Source: SVFI01 sp045643145
GTDB taxonomy: Bacteria; Bacillota; Clostridia; Lachnospirales; Lachnospiraceae
Reading direction: 5' to 3'
Assembly: GCA_045643145.1 (NCBI GenBank)
Contig: JAZUKG010000025.1
Span: forward strand, 1-28,586
Length of the DNA stretch: 28,586 nucleotides
The notes beneath the pieces are model-generated. The model searched no databases, was not told the origin of the DNA, and was given only the letters and a program-made list of their open reading frames with translations. Shown here piece after piece: positions 7,445 to 14,314 of this stretch; the first letter of the stretch is position 1; every line of letters begins with the position of its first letter. Both the position numbers and the translations under genes were made by a program.

Positions 7445-7963
7445 ATGAAAAAGAATTTATTATCGATTTTGATTCTTGCGCTTTTGATTGTCAATATTGC
7501 ATTAAATGCAGTGATTATGATAAGTGTGACATCAACCAATAAAAAGACAGCAGCCGTAATCGGTGATATTGCTTCTATTCTGAACATTGAAGTAGAAAAT
7601 GCCAAGGATGATGCAGCTGAAAAGCCTGCAGTATCGATTGCTGATACAGTTATGTACAACATCGAAGATCAGATGACAATTCCGCTCAAAGCCGGAGACG
7701 ACGGACAGCAGCATTTCGCACTTGTTTCAGTCAGCTTGGCTATGAATTCTACTCATGATGATTACAAAACCTACGGAGAAACCATTTCTGACAAGGAAAG
7801 TTTAATCAAGGGTGAAATCAGAGAAGTAGTTTCAAGCTATACGATTGATCAGATTCCAAGAGATGTAGATCTCATGACTGCTGATATTTTAAAACGTGTA
7901 CAGACTATGTTTGATTCAGATTTTATTTACAAGATTACATTCAGAGATATCATTCCGCAGTAA
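7445..7963 (+). CDS. fliL: FliL, stator-associated basal body protein
   Basis: The protein has 172 residues, with ATG 7445 preceded by GAGAGG. One N-terminal membrane segment (about 5-28, LLSILILALLIVNIALNAVI) is followed by an extracellular domain with the FliL pattern: FALVSVSLAMNSTHDDY, EIREVVSSYTIDQI, and a final helix and strand with DILKRVQTMFDSDFIYKITF. FliL surrounds the MotB linker in a stomatin-like ring and stabilises active stators. Its place between motAB and fliM is standard. The sequence is diverged, as FliL proteins are, so the call uses position as well as pattern. Confidence 0.9.
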   Translation: MKKNLLSILILALLIVNIALNAVIMISVTSTNKKTAAVIGDIASILNIEVENAKDDAAEKPAVSIADTVMYNIEDQMTIPLKAGDDGQQHFALVSVSLAMNSTHDDYKTYGETISDKESLIKGEIREVVSSYTIDQIPRDVDLMTADILKRVQTMFDSDFIYKITFRDIIPQ

Positions 7964-8026
7964 GGAATATAGCCGACAGGCGATCTCGTAAAACTTAGAT
8001 AGAAATTAGTATGGGAGGTGAGCAGA

Positions 8027-9007
8027 TTGTCAGATGTGTTATCTCAGGAAGAGATTGACAGGCTTTTGCAGGGAATCAGTACCGGTGAATTAGATGCAGA
8101 AGTCATGAAAGAAGAGCCGGCGGTTCAGGTTAAAAATTATGATTTCAAACGCCCGGCAAAGTTTTCAAAAGAACATTTAAGAACTCTTGAGATTATCTTT
8201 GAACATTACGGACGACTGCTTTCTACCAATTTACCGGTACACCTTCGTAAATCAGTACATGTCAGTGTAACGAGTTCAGAAGCATTTACATTTTCTGAAT
8301 TTTTAAATGCGCTGAGTATTCCTGTTATTTTGGGTGTTATCAGCTTTTCGCCGCTAAGCGGAAATATCATATTGGAACTTTCTCCAAACCTGGGGTTTGC
8401 TATTTTGGACAGACTTCTGGGCGGCGTAGGAATTCCGCTTGAAAAGAACAGAGAGTTTTCAGAAATTGAGTTATCTATTCTGGAAAAGATTATGGTTATA
8501 TGTACCCAGCTTCTTCGCGAACCGTGGAAAAATGTATTAGAACTGGATCCGGTTTTGGACCGAATCGAAACCAATCCGCAGTTTGCACAGATTATTGCAC
8601 CGAACGAAATGATTGCCATTGTAACCATGAATATTAAAATCGGTGAAGTAGAAGGGTATATGAACATATGTCTTCCGTATCTTACACTGGAAGATATTAT
8701 GGATAAATTAAATACGAAATTCTGGTTCTCAACCATGAATCATGCAGATGATGAGAACTATGCAGAATATATTGAGTCAATGATTAAACACACCGATGTT
8801 CCGGTGAAGGCAGTGCTCGGAAAGAGTATTGTATCGGTTATGGATTTTGCCGGACTTCAGGTAGGAGATGTCATCAGACTCGACTCCAAGGTGGATGAAG
8901 AATTAACAGTCTATGTTGGAGATATTAAAAAATTTACTGTATTGCCCGGAAAGAGCAAAGATAATTATGCTGTCAGGGTAACATCAGTAATCAGGGAGGA
9001 GGAATAA
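8027..9007 (+). CDS. fliM: FliM, flagellar motor switch protein
   Basis: The protein has 326 residues from TTG 8027. GGGAGGTGA at 8013-8021 is spaced for this TTG and contains the in-frame GTG 8018 used by a longer reading. TTG gives the classical N-terminus MSDVLSQEEIDRLLQGI, the peptide that binds CheY-P. The middle CheC-like domain (about 45-225) includes RPAKFSKEHLRTLEIIFEHY, and the C-terminal FliN-like domain (about 245-322) ends FTVLPGKSKDNYAVRVTSV. FliM connects FliG to the C-ring and passes the CheY-P signal into a rotation change. It is followed after four bases by fliY, whose Shine-Dalgarno is inside the fliM end. Confidence 0.96.
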   Translation: MSDVLSQEEIDRLLQGISTGELDAEVMKEEPAVQVKNYDFKRPAKFSKEHLRTLEIIFEHYGRLLSTNLPVHLRKSVHVSVTSSEAFTFSEFLNALSIPVILGVISFSPLSGNIILELSPNLGFAILDRLLGGVGIPLEKNREFSEIELSILEKIMVICTQLLREPWKNVLELDPVLDRIETNPQFAQIIAPNEMIAIVTMNIKIGEVEGYMNICLPYLTLEDIMDKLNTKFWFSTMNHADDENYAEYIESMIKHTDVPVKAVLGKSIVSVMDFAGLQVGDVIRLDSKVDEELTVYVGDIKKFTVLPGKSKDNYAVRVTSVIREEE

Positions 9008-9011
9008 TTCC

Positions 9012-10268
9012 ATGGACGGTATGCTGTCTCAAGACGAGATTAACGCACTATTAAGTGGAATGGATACAGGCGATGCATCCTCCGGTGCTTCTGACGCAGC
9101 GCAGGATACAGGAGAAATATTATCCGATATCGAAAGAGATGCCATCGGTGAAATCGCCAATATCAGTATGGGTACATCAGCAACAACATTGTACTCCCTA
9201 GTTAATCGAAAAGTGAATATTACGACGCCGGTTGTTAGTGTTACTTCTTGGGAGAACCTGGAGGAACTAAAAGAGGAACCTTGCGTTTTTATCCGAATTA
9301 AATATACGGTAGGTTTGGACGGAGCCAATATCCTGATCCTGAGAGAAAAGGATGTAAAGATTATCACGGATTTGATGATGGGTGGCGACGGTACCAATAC
9401 AGAAGGAGAACTTGGTGAATTGCACCTGAGTGCAATTTCAGAAGCGATGAATCAGATGATGGGTTCATCTGCCACATCACTTTCTTCTATGCTTGGCAGG
9501 ATGATTGATATCAGCCCGCCGGAATCCAGCTTGATTGATGATATGAGTTCACAGTCAGGCGCAGATATCGCACCATTTTTGGGTGGACAATTTGTAAAGA
9601 TTGGATTCAGAATGCAGATTGATGAACTGGTCGACAGTACAATCATGCAGCTGTATCCGGTTGATTTTGCAAAGTCCCTATACGAGATGTTTATCGGTCA
9701 GCAGATGGGTGACAGTGAAGAACCACCTGCACCGCAGCCGGTTGCTTCCGGCGGAGACGGAAATGTACTTCTGTCGCAGGCAGAAATCGATGCGATGATG
9801 AATCAGGCAAATACACCGCAAGGTGGTCAGGCTCCGACGCCAATGGATAATTCCCAGATGCAGGGCATGGGTCAGATGGATCCGTCAATGCAGGGAATGA
9901 ACATGGGAATGGGCATGAATCCAATGGGAATGAACATGGGAATGCCGATGCAGCAGATGCAACCAATGCAGCAGGCAAATATCCAGCCGGCTCAGTTTAA
10001 TGCCTTTTCTGAAGGATTGTCAGGAATTGCCAGTCAGGAAAACATCGGAATCATTATGGATGTTCCGCTTGAGGTCACAGTTGAACTTGGTCGTACCAGA
10101 AAATCCATCTCAGATATTTTGGATTTTGCACCGGGAACCATTATTGAACTGGATAAAATCGCCGGTGAACCAATCGATGTATTGGTAAACGGAAAATTTG
10201 TAGCAAAAGGCGAAGTAGTAGTTATTGAAGAAAGCTTTGGTATTCGAGTTACCGAGATTATCAAATAA
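9012..10268 (+). CDS. fliY: FliY, motor switch protein with CheC-type phosphatase and FliN domains
   Basis: The protein has 418 residues, with ATG 9012 after GGGAGGAGGA. Residues 1-20 (MDGMLSQDEINALLSGM) form a CheY-P-binding-type peptide. The CheC-like domain (about 35-225) keeps both active centres of the D/S-x3-E-x2-N-x22-P type (DAIGEIAN with Pro at the right distance; SAISEAMN). Residues 252-264 (VLLSQAEIDAMMN) repeat the N-terminal peptide. A Met/Gln/Gly/Pro-rich linker follows at about 265-325. The FliN domain is at about 340-415 (VPLEVTVELGRTRKSISDIL, then GEVVVIEESFGIRVTEI). FliY dephosphorylates CheY-P at the switch and forms the lower C-ring. The internal second peptide and Met-rich linker are unusual compared with B. 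subtilis FliY (about 378 residues). Confidence 0.95.
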   Translation: MDGMLSQDEINALLSGMDTGDASSGASDAAQDTGEILSDIERDAIGEIANISMGTSATTLYSLVNRKVNITTPVVSVTSWENLEELKEEPCVFIRIKYTVGLDGANILILREKDVKIITDLMMGGDGTNTEGELGELHLSAISEAMNQMMGSSATSLSSMLGRMIDISPPESSLIDDMSSQSGADIAPFLGGQFVKIGFRMQIDELVDSTIMQLYPVDFAKSLYEMFIGQQMGDSEEPPAPQPVASGGDGNVLLSQAEIDAMMNQANTPQGGQAPTPMDNSQMQGMGQMDPSMQGMNMGMGMNPMGMNMGMPMQQMQPMQQANIQPAQFNAFSEGLSGIASQENIGIIMDVPLEVTVELGRTRKSISDILDFAPGTIIELDKIAGEPIDVLVNGKFVAKGEVVVIEESFGIRVTEIIK

Positions 10269-10298
10269 CAATCAGAAATTACGATCTTAACATAGAGG

Positions 10299-10356
10299 TA
10301 GTGTCAAGTAGTCTATGAAAACAGTGAATGGCCTCGATTGTAAACAATCGACGCAA
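10299..10356 (+). promoter_or_regulatory. Structured leader element, copy 1 (before cheY)
   Basis: This 58-base element shares 42 identical positions, without gaps, with 14241-14298. Shared blocks are TATGAAAACA, GAAT and a terminal ATCGACGCAA. A 7-bp stem pairs 10334-10340 with 10345-10351 around TAAA. Compared with the second copy, two pairs change on both strands (T-A to G-C, G-C to A-T) and one goes from C-G to U-G. It ends 20 bases before the cheY ATG. I do not recognise the class. Confidence 0.65.
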
Positions 10357-10376
10357 AAGAATAGGAGAACAAAAAT

Positions 10377-10739
10377 ATGGCAAAGAATATTTTAATTTGT
10401 GATGATGCAGCATTTATGAGAATGATGATTAAGGACATTTTAACAAAGAATGGTTACAATGTTGCAGGCGAAGCCGAAAACGGAGTGAAGGCAGTAGAAA
10501 AGTATGCAGAAGTAAAACCTGATTTAGTGCTTATGGACATCACAATGCCTGAAATGGACGGAATCCAGGCGCTGAAAAAGATTAAAGAAGCAGATCCGCA
10601 GGCAATGGTTATCATGTGCTCAGCTATGGGTCAGCAGGCAATGGTTATTGAATCTATTCAGTCAGGTGCGAGAGACTTTATCGTTAAGCCTTTCCAGGCA
10701 GATCGTGTAATTGAGGCAGTTAAGAAGGTAGTTGGTTAA
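10377..10739 (+). CDS. cheY: CheY, chemotaxis response regulator
   Basis: This single receiver domain of 120 residues has ATG 10377 after AGGAGA. All key residues are visible: acidic pocket Asp9 and Asp10, phosphorylation site Asp54 (LVLMDITMPEMDG), the Ser82 switch position (MCSAMGQQ), aromatic Phe101 and Lys104 (FIVKPF). CheA phosphorylates CheY, and CheY-P binds FliM and FliY to change rotation. The gap upstream (108 bases) holds the 58-base leader element and no gene. fliO starts one base after its stop, with its ribosome binding site inside cheY. Codon use resembles the neighbours. Confidence 0.96.
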   Translation: MAKNILICDDAAFMRMMIKDILTKNGYNVAGEAENGVKAVEKYAEVKPDLVLMDITMPEMDGIQALKKIKEADPQAMVIMCSAMGQQAMVIESIQSGARDFIVKPFQADRVIEAVKKVVG

Positions 10740-10740
10740 T

Positions 10741-11130
10741 ATGTTATTAACAATAACTTCACCGCTTGAATCGGCGCTGCAGTTTATTACAGCTCTGTTT
10801 ATCTTTGTTTTTGTCGTATTTATTACATGGCTGACATCCCGTTATATTGCCGGATATCAAAAACAAAAGATGAATTCCTCAAATATCGAGGTAGTAGAAG
10901 TAGCAAAAATTGCACCAAATAAATATTTGCAGATTATTCGGGCAGGAGATAAGTATCTTTTGATTGCAATTGGTAAGGATGAGGTTACTTTATTATCTGA
11001 ACTGTCAAAGGATAGTTTACAGGAAGTACAGCCGGGCAATTTGGCGGGAATTGATTTTGCAAAGGTTCTCGAAAAGGCAAAGCTGAAAACTTCCAAAGAT
11101 GATGCTAAGAAGGAAGGCAAATCTGAATGA
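10741..11130 (+). CDS. fliO: FliO (FliZ-type), flagellar export gate assembly protein
   Basis: The protein has 129 residues. ATG 10741 directly follows the cheY stop, and GAAGGTA upstream supports it over an in-frame TTG 10732 that has too short a spacing. It has one membrane segment (about 12-36, LQFITALFIFVFVVFITWL) and a cytoplasmic domain with the FliO pattern VEVVEVAKIAPNKYLQIIRAG and YLLIAIGKDEVTLLSELS, ending in a Lys-rich tail. FliO helps FliP assemble into the export gate and is not part of the finished channel. It overlaps fliP by four bases (ATGA), which fits translational coupling of the two. The sequence is weakly conserved, and position supports the call. Confidence 0.88.
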   Translation: MLLTITSPLESALQFITALFIFVFVVFITWLTSRYIAGYQKQKMNSSNIEVVEVAKIAPNKYLQIIRAGDKYLLIAIGKDEVTLLSELSKDSLQEVQPGNLAGIDFAKVLEKAKLKTSKDDAKKEGKSE

Positions 11131-11978
11131 AAAAATACGGTTTGCAAATGACCGTGCTTATCTTCCTGGTTTCCTTGTTTTTGTCAGTAGGCGGCGTAGG
11201 TGTTTTGGCATCTACTATGAACAGGCATTTAGCAGGTGATACGGATCAAAGAACCAATATTACGGATCCCGGAAGTGCACAGTCGGCTCAGGAACTCAAA
11301 GAACTGAATATAGCAAATAATTTAACAGTTACGTATCAGGACGGAAATGGTACTATCGCAGGATCGCTCAGAATTTTATTGATTCTGACCATGATTTCAC
11401 TGGCTCCGACTATCGTAATCTGTTTAACCAGTTTTACCAGAATTTTGATTGTTCTTCATTTTACGAGAACAGCTCTTAATACACAAACAGCACCGCCTAA
11501 TATGGTGCTGATCGGTATCACTTTATTTTTGACTTTCTTTATTATGAATCCTGTTATTACACAGATTAATGAAGAGGCGATCAAGCCTTTTGAAGCAGGT
11601 CAGATTACGCAGCAGGAGGCTCTGGAAATCGGAGCAGTGCCGCTCAGGGAGTTTATGTATCGTCAGACTCAGAAAAAGGATGCCAGAATGTTTTGTGAAA
11701 TCGGTGGTTATGAATGGACAGAGCAGCTCGAGGATATTCCTACCTCAGCATTGATTCCGGCCTTTATGATTAGCGAACTTCGTACAGCATTTATTATCGG
11801 ATTTGTTATTTATATCCCGTTTTTGGTAATTGATATGGTAGTAGCATCGGCTCTGATGAGTATGGGTATGATGATGTTACCGCCGACCACCATCTCGATG
11901 CCGTTCAAGATTTTATTATTCGTTTTGGCAGACGGATGGAATTTAGTGATTGTGAATTTAGTAAAGACCTTCTATTAG
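11127..11978 (+). CDS. fliP: FliP, flagellar export gate protein
   Basis: The protein has 283 residues. It begins with a cleavable-type signal segment (about 5-28, LQMTVLIFLVSLFLSVGG), as FliP proteins do. Further membrane segments are at about 77-105, 125-145, 215-240 and 250-275. The family pattern is strong: LTSFTRILIVLHFTRTALNTQ, PPNMVLIGITLFLTFFIM, and SELRTAFIIGFVIYIPFLVI. Five FliP, four FliQ and one FliR form the helical secretion pore at the centre of the basal body. It follows fliO with an ATGA overlap and is followed by fliQ, fliR, flhB and flhA in export-gate order. Confidence 0.96.
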   Translation: MKKYGLQMTVLIFLVSLFLSVGGVGVLASTMNRHLAGDTDQRTNITDPGSAQSAQELKELNIANNLTVTYQDGNGTIAGSLRILLILTMISLAPTIVICLTSFTRILIVLHFTRTALNTQTAPPNMVLIGITLFLTFFIMNPVITQINEEAIKPFEAGQITQQEALEIGAVPLREFMYRQTQKKDARMFCEIGGYEWTEQLEDIPTSALIPAFMISELRTAFIIGFVIYIPFLVIDMVVASALMSMGMMMLPPTTISMPFKILLFVLADGWNLVIVNLVKTFY

Positions 11979-12011
11979 GAGGTTTCATTAGAAAAGGAAT
12001 CGTGAATCGTT

Positions 12012-12281
12012 ATGACAGTAGATACCGTCGTACAGCTTGCCAATCAAGCTTTATTTGCAATTATGAAGACTTCGGCACCGGTTCTTTTGGTGTCACTGAT
12101 AATAGGTTTGATTGTCAGTATTTTTCAGACGGTTACATCTATTCAGGAACAGACCTTGACCTTTGTTCCAAAGATTTTGGGCGTGTTTTTGACACTTATG
12201 ATTTTAGGCCACTGGATGCTCAATAATATGTCTTCTTTGATGACAAATATGTGGTCTGATTTTTCAGTTTATATAAGGTAA
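12012..12281 (+). CDS. fliQ: FliQ, flagellar export gate protein
   Basis: This is an 89-residue protein of normal family length with two membrane segments (about 15-38 and 48-72). It begins MTVDTVVQLANQALFAIM and continues APVLLVSLIIGLIVSIFQ, then TSIQEQTLTFVPKILGVF, which are conserved FliQ/SctS motifs. It is a small helical subunit of the FliPQR pore. The only upstream purine run (AAAAGGAAT, 11992-12000) lies about 12 bases from ATG 12012, a long spacing, so initiation may be modest or partly coupled to fliP. An overlapping frame covering 11936-12226 is a shadow of this gene and the fliP end. Confidence 0.95.
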   Translation: MTVDTVVQLANQALFAIMKTSAPVLLVSLIIGLIVSIFQTVTSIQEQTLTFVPKILGVFLTLMILGHWMLNNMSSLMTNMWSDFSVYIR

Positions 12282-12285
12282 AGCG

Positions 12286-13071
12286 ATGATTCAATATAGT
12301 ATTTCAATTGCAGAACTGGAATTTTTCCTTTTGGTTTTGGTCAGAGTGACCTGCTTTATCCAGGCAGCTCCGTTCTTTGGAATGAATCAGGTGCCGCAGC
12401 AGGCCAAGATTACTCTAGGCGTCTTTTTATCTTATCTTATTTATTATTCAACGATGCCTCACGAACAAATCATTTACGAAACCGTTTTGCAGTATTCAAC
12501 AATTGTATTGCGTGAAGCAGTGGTAGGGCTGACAATTGGCTGGGCTGCCAATATATGCAGCTCTATTGTTTTTTTTGCAGGAAGAATGGTAGATATGGAA
12601 ATCGGACTTTCCATGGCAAATGCGATTGATCCGACGACCAGAGAAAACGCGACATTAACCGGATTTTATTATCAGTATACGGTAATGCTGATTTTGATGG
12701 TCAGTGGAATGCACAGATATTTGATTACGGCTTTTGTAGAAAGTTATCAGCTGATACCTGTCAACAGAGCTCGTATAGAATATGGTTCCATTGTAGATGC
12801 ATTATCTAAATATTTGTCAAATTATGTCAACCTCGGATTCCGCATTTGTCTTCCTATCTTTTGTGTAATTATGATTACAAATGTCGTTCTGGGTATTTTG
12901 GCAAAGGTAGCGCCGCAGATGAATATGTTTGCGGTTGGTATGCAAATCAAGATTTTAATAGGATTTTCAGTCATGCTGATGACAACAGCTATGTTGCCGT
13001 ATATCAGTGATTTTATATATAGTCAGATGAAGGTCATGATTGTTTCGGTAGTAGAAGCGTTTATGACTTGA
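12286..13071 (+). CDS. fliR: FliR, flagellar export gate protein
   Basis: This 261-residue polytopic membrane protein begins MIQYSISIAELEFFLLVLVRVTCFIQAAP, with FliR motifs FGMNQVPQQAKITLGVFLSY, LREAVVGLTIGWAANICSS and AGRMVDMEIGLSMANAIDP. It has roughly six membrane segments. One FliR completes the FliP5Q4R1 pore. The ribosome binding site is weak (AAGGTAAAG, overlapping the fliQ end) and the genes are four bases apart, so coupling to fliQ is likely. FlhB, its direct partner in the gate, is encoded 42 bases downstream. Confidence 0.95.
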   Translation: MIQYSISIAELEFFLLVLVRVTCFIQAAPFFGMNQVPQQAKITLGVFLSYLIYYSTMPHEQIIYETVLQYSTIVLREAVVGLTIGWAANICSSIVFFAGRMVDMEIGLSMANAIDPTTRENATLTGFYYQYTVMLILMVSGMHRYLITAFVESYQLIPVNRARIEYGSIVDALSKYLSNYVNLGFRICLPIFCVIMITNVVLGILAKVAPQMNMFAVGMQIKILIGFSVMLMTTAMLPYISDFIYSQMKVMIVSVVEAFMT

Positions 13072-13113
13072 TGCAAACTTTTTGTTATGTAAACCATAAA
13101 GAAGGAAAGTATT

Positions 13114-14223
13114 ATGCTGGAACTCAGGCTTCAGTTCTTCGCGAAAGAAGGACCGGGTGGAGAAAAAACTGAACAGCCTACGGCCAAAAAGCTGGATGAT
13201 GCGAGAAAAGAAGGTCAGGTAGCCAAAAGTAAGGAGATTACGAATGCAGTCACCTTGATTGGCGCCTTTTTGCTGATTAAATTTTCTCTCGGATTTTTAG
13301 GAAATCAGTTTTTGGGGACATTTTCAGACAGTTATAATCGATTTGAAGATTTAATCAGGCTTACCGGAGGCGAAATCAGAACTGCTGATTTTATGATTTT
13401 GCTTCGGCATACGCTGTTAACTATGATTATTTGCATGGCACCATTTCTGGCAGTGGGTTATATCCTTTCTTTTTTATCAGATTTTGTGCAGGTAAAATGG
13501 AAGGTGACAACAAAGCCATTGATGCCAAAATTAAATAAATTAAGTCCCATCAGCGGCTTTAAAAGAATTTTTTCAACCAGATCCCTGATGGAACTATTAA
13601 AGTCCTTTTTAAAGATTGGACTGGTAGGCTATGTGGCCTACAGCACTTTAAAAAATCAATATCAGATCATCTATCTTTTATTCCAGATGCCCCTGTGGCA
13701 GGGGATTGCAGCCAGTGCGGATATTGCAATCAATCTGGGAATCAAGATAGGTTTTATCTATTTAATTATTGCGGCTTTAGACTTTGCATATCAAAAGTAT
13801 AAGTTTAGAACTGATCAGATGATGACAAAACAGGAAGTTAAGGACGAGTATAAGAATGCGGAAGGAGATCCGCAGATTAAAGGTAAGCAGCGTCAGAGAA
13901 TGCAGGAAGCTTCCCGACGTCGTATGATGCAGGATGTTCCGAAGGCGGACGTAGTCATCACCAACCCGACCCACTATGCGGTGGCAATTAAATACGATGC
14001 CGATACAGCTCCGGCGCCAATTGTCCTGGCAAAAGGAGAGGATCATCTGGCAGCAAAGATTAAAGAAATTGCCAAGGATAACAAGGTGGAAATCGTAGAA
14101 AACAAGCCTTTGGCGAGAATGCTTTATGCCAATGTGGAAATTGGCGAGCAGGTACCGCCTGAGCTTTATCAGGCTGTGGCAGAAATTATTGCCATGGTAT
14201 ACCATTTACAAGGTAAAATTTAA
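13114..14223 (+). CDS. flhB: FlhB, export gate substrate-specificity switch
   Basis: The protein has 369 residues, with ATG 13114 after AAGAAGGAAAG. The Lys/Gly-rich N-terminus (GPGGEKTEQPTAKKLDDARK, then EGQVAKSKEI) is the FlhB/SctU signature, followed by four membrane segments within about 45-235. The cytoplasmic domain contains the autocleavage motif NPTH, with cleavage expected between Asn284 and Pro285, followed by YAVAIKYD and ENKPLARMLYANVEIGEQVP. Cleavage and interaction with FliK switch export from hook to filament proteins. It is encoded next to flhA, from which it is separated by a 91-base gap containing the second copy of the leader element. Confidence 0.97.
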   Translation: MLELRLQFFAKEGPGGEKTEQPTAKKLDDARKEGQVAKSKEITNAVTLIGAFLLIKFSLGFLGNQFLGTFSDSYNRFEDLIRLTGGEIRTADFMILLRHTLLTMIICMAPFLAVGYILSFLSDFVQVKWKVTTKPLMPKLNKLSPISGFKRIFSTRSLMELLKSFLKIGLVGYVAYSTLKNQYQIIYLLFQMPLWQGIAASADIAINLGIKIGFIYLIIAALDFAYQKYKFRTDQMMTKQEVKDEYKNAEGDPQIKGKQRQRMQEASRRRMMQDVPKADVVITNPTHYAVAIKYDADTAPAPIVLAKGEDHLAAKIKEIAKDNKVEIVENKPLARMLYANVEIGEQVPPELYQAVAEIIAMVYHLQGKI

Positions 14224-14240
14224 TTTATTAAAAATAAAGA

Positions 14241-14298
14241 TAGCGTAAAGCGGAATATGAAAACAAGGAATTGCTTTGATGAAAAATCATCGACGCAA
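14241..14298 (+). promoter_or_regulatory. Structured leader element, copy 2 (before flhA)
   Basis: This is the partner of 10299-10356: the same 58-base length, 42 identical bases and no gaps. The stem pairs 14276-14282 with 14287-14293 around AAAA. The stem changes relative to copy 1 preserve pairing. The invariant CGACGCAA follows at 14291-14298, 16 bases before the flhA ATG. In this copy only, ATTGC (14270-14274) could also pair with GCAAT (14295-14299). Confidence 0.65.
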
Positions 14299-14314
14299 TG
14301 GAAAGGAGACAGAA

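Noticed and set aside
8206..8736. A 176-codon frame on the minus strand opposite fliM
   Set aside because: Antisense of a highly conserved gene, Ser/Ile-rich, with no family resemblance.
9120..9135. Sigma-28 -10 box CCGATAT inside fliY
   Set aside because: No TAAA box at the correct distance; coding sequence explains it.
10290..10360. c-di-GMP-I (GEMM) riboswitch before cheY or flhA, based on GACGCAA
   Set aside because: Only the short GACGCAA block matches. The GGCAAACC partner, the second helix with its tetraloop receptor and the outer helix are absent, and the GCAA strand can pair upstream in only one of the two copies.
11936..12226. A 96-codon frame overlapping fliP and fliQ
   Set aside because: Its translation is low-complexity Cys/Asp/Phe-rich and it is a shifted reading of fliQ, which has full family conservation.
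13085..13099. Hairpin TTATG/CATAA before flhB
   Set aside because: Only five AT-rich pairs; expected by chance in such sequence.
13777..14205. A 142-codon frame on the minus strand opposite flhB
   Set aside because: It is the antisense shadow of the conserved FlhB cytoplasmic domain, with His/Arg/Leu-rich composition and no ribosome binding site.
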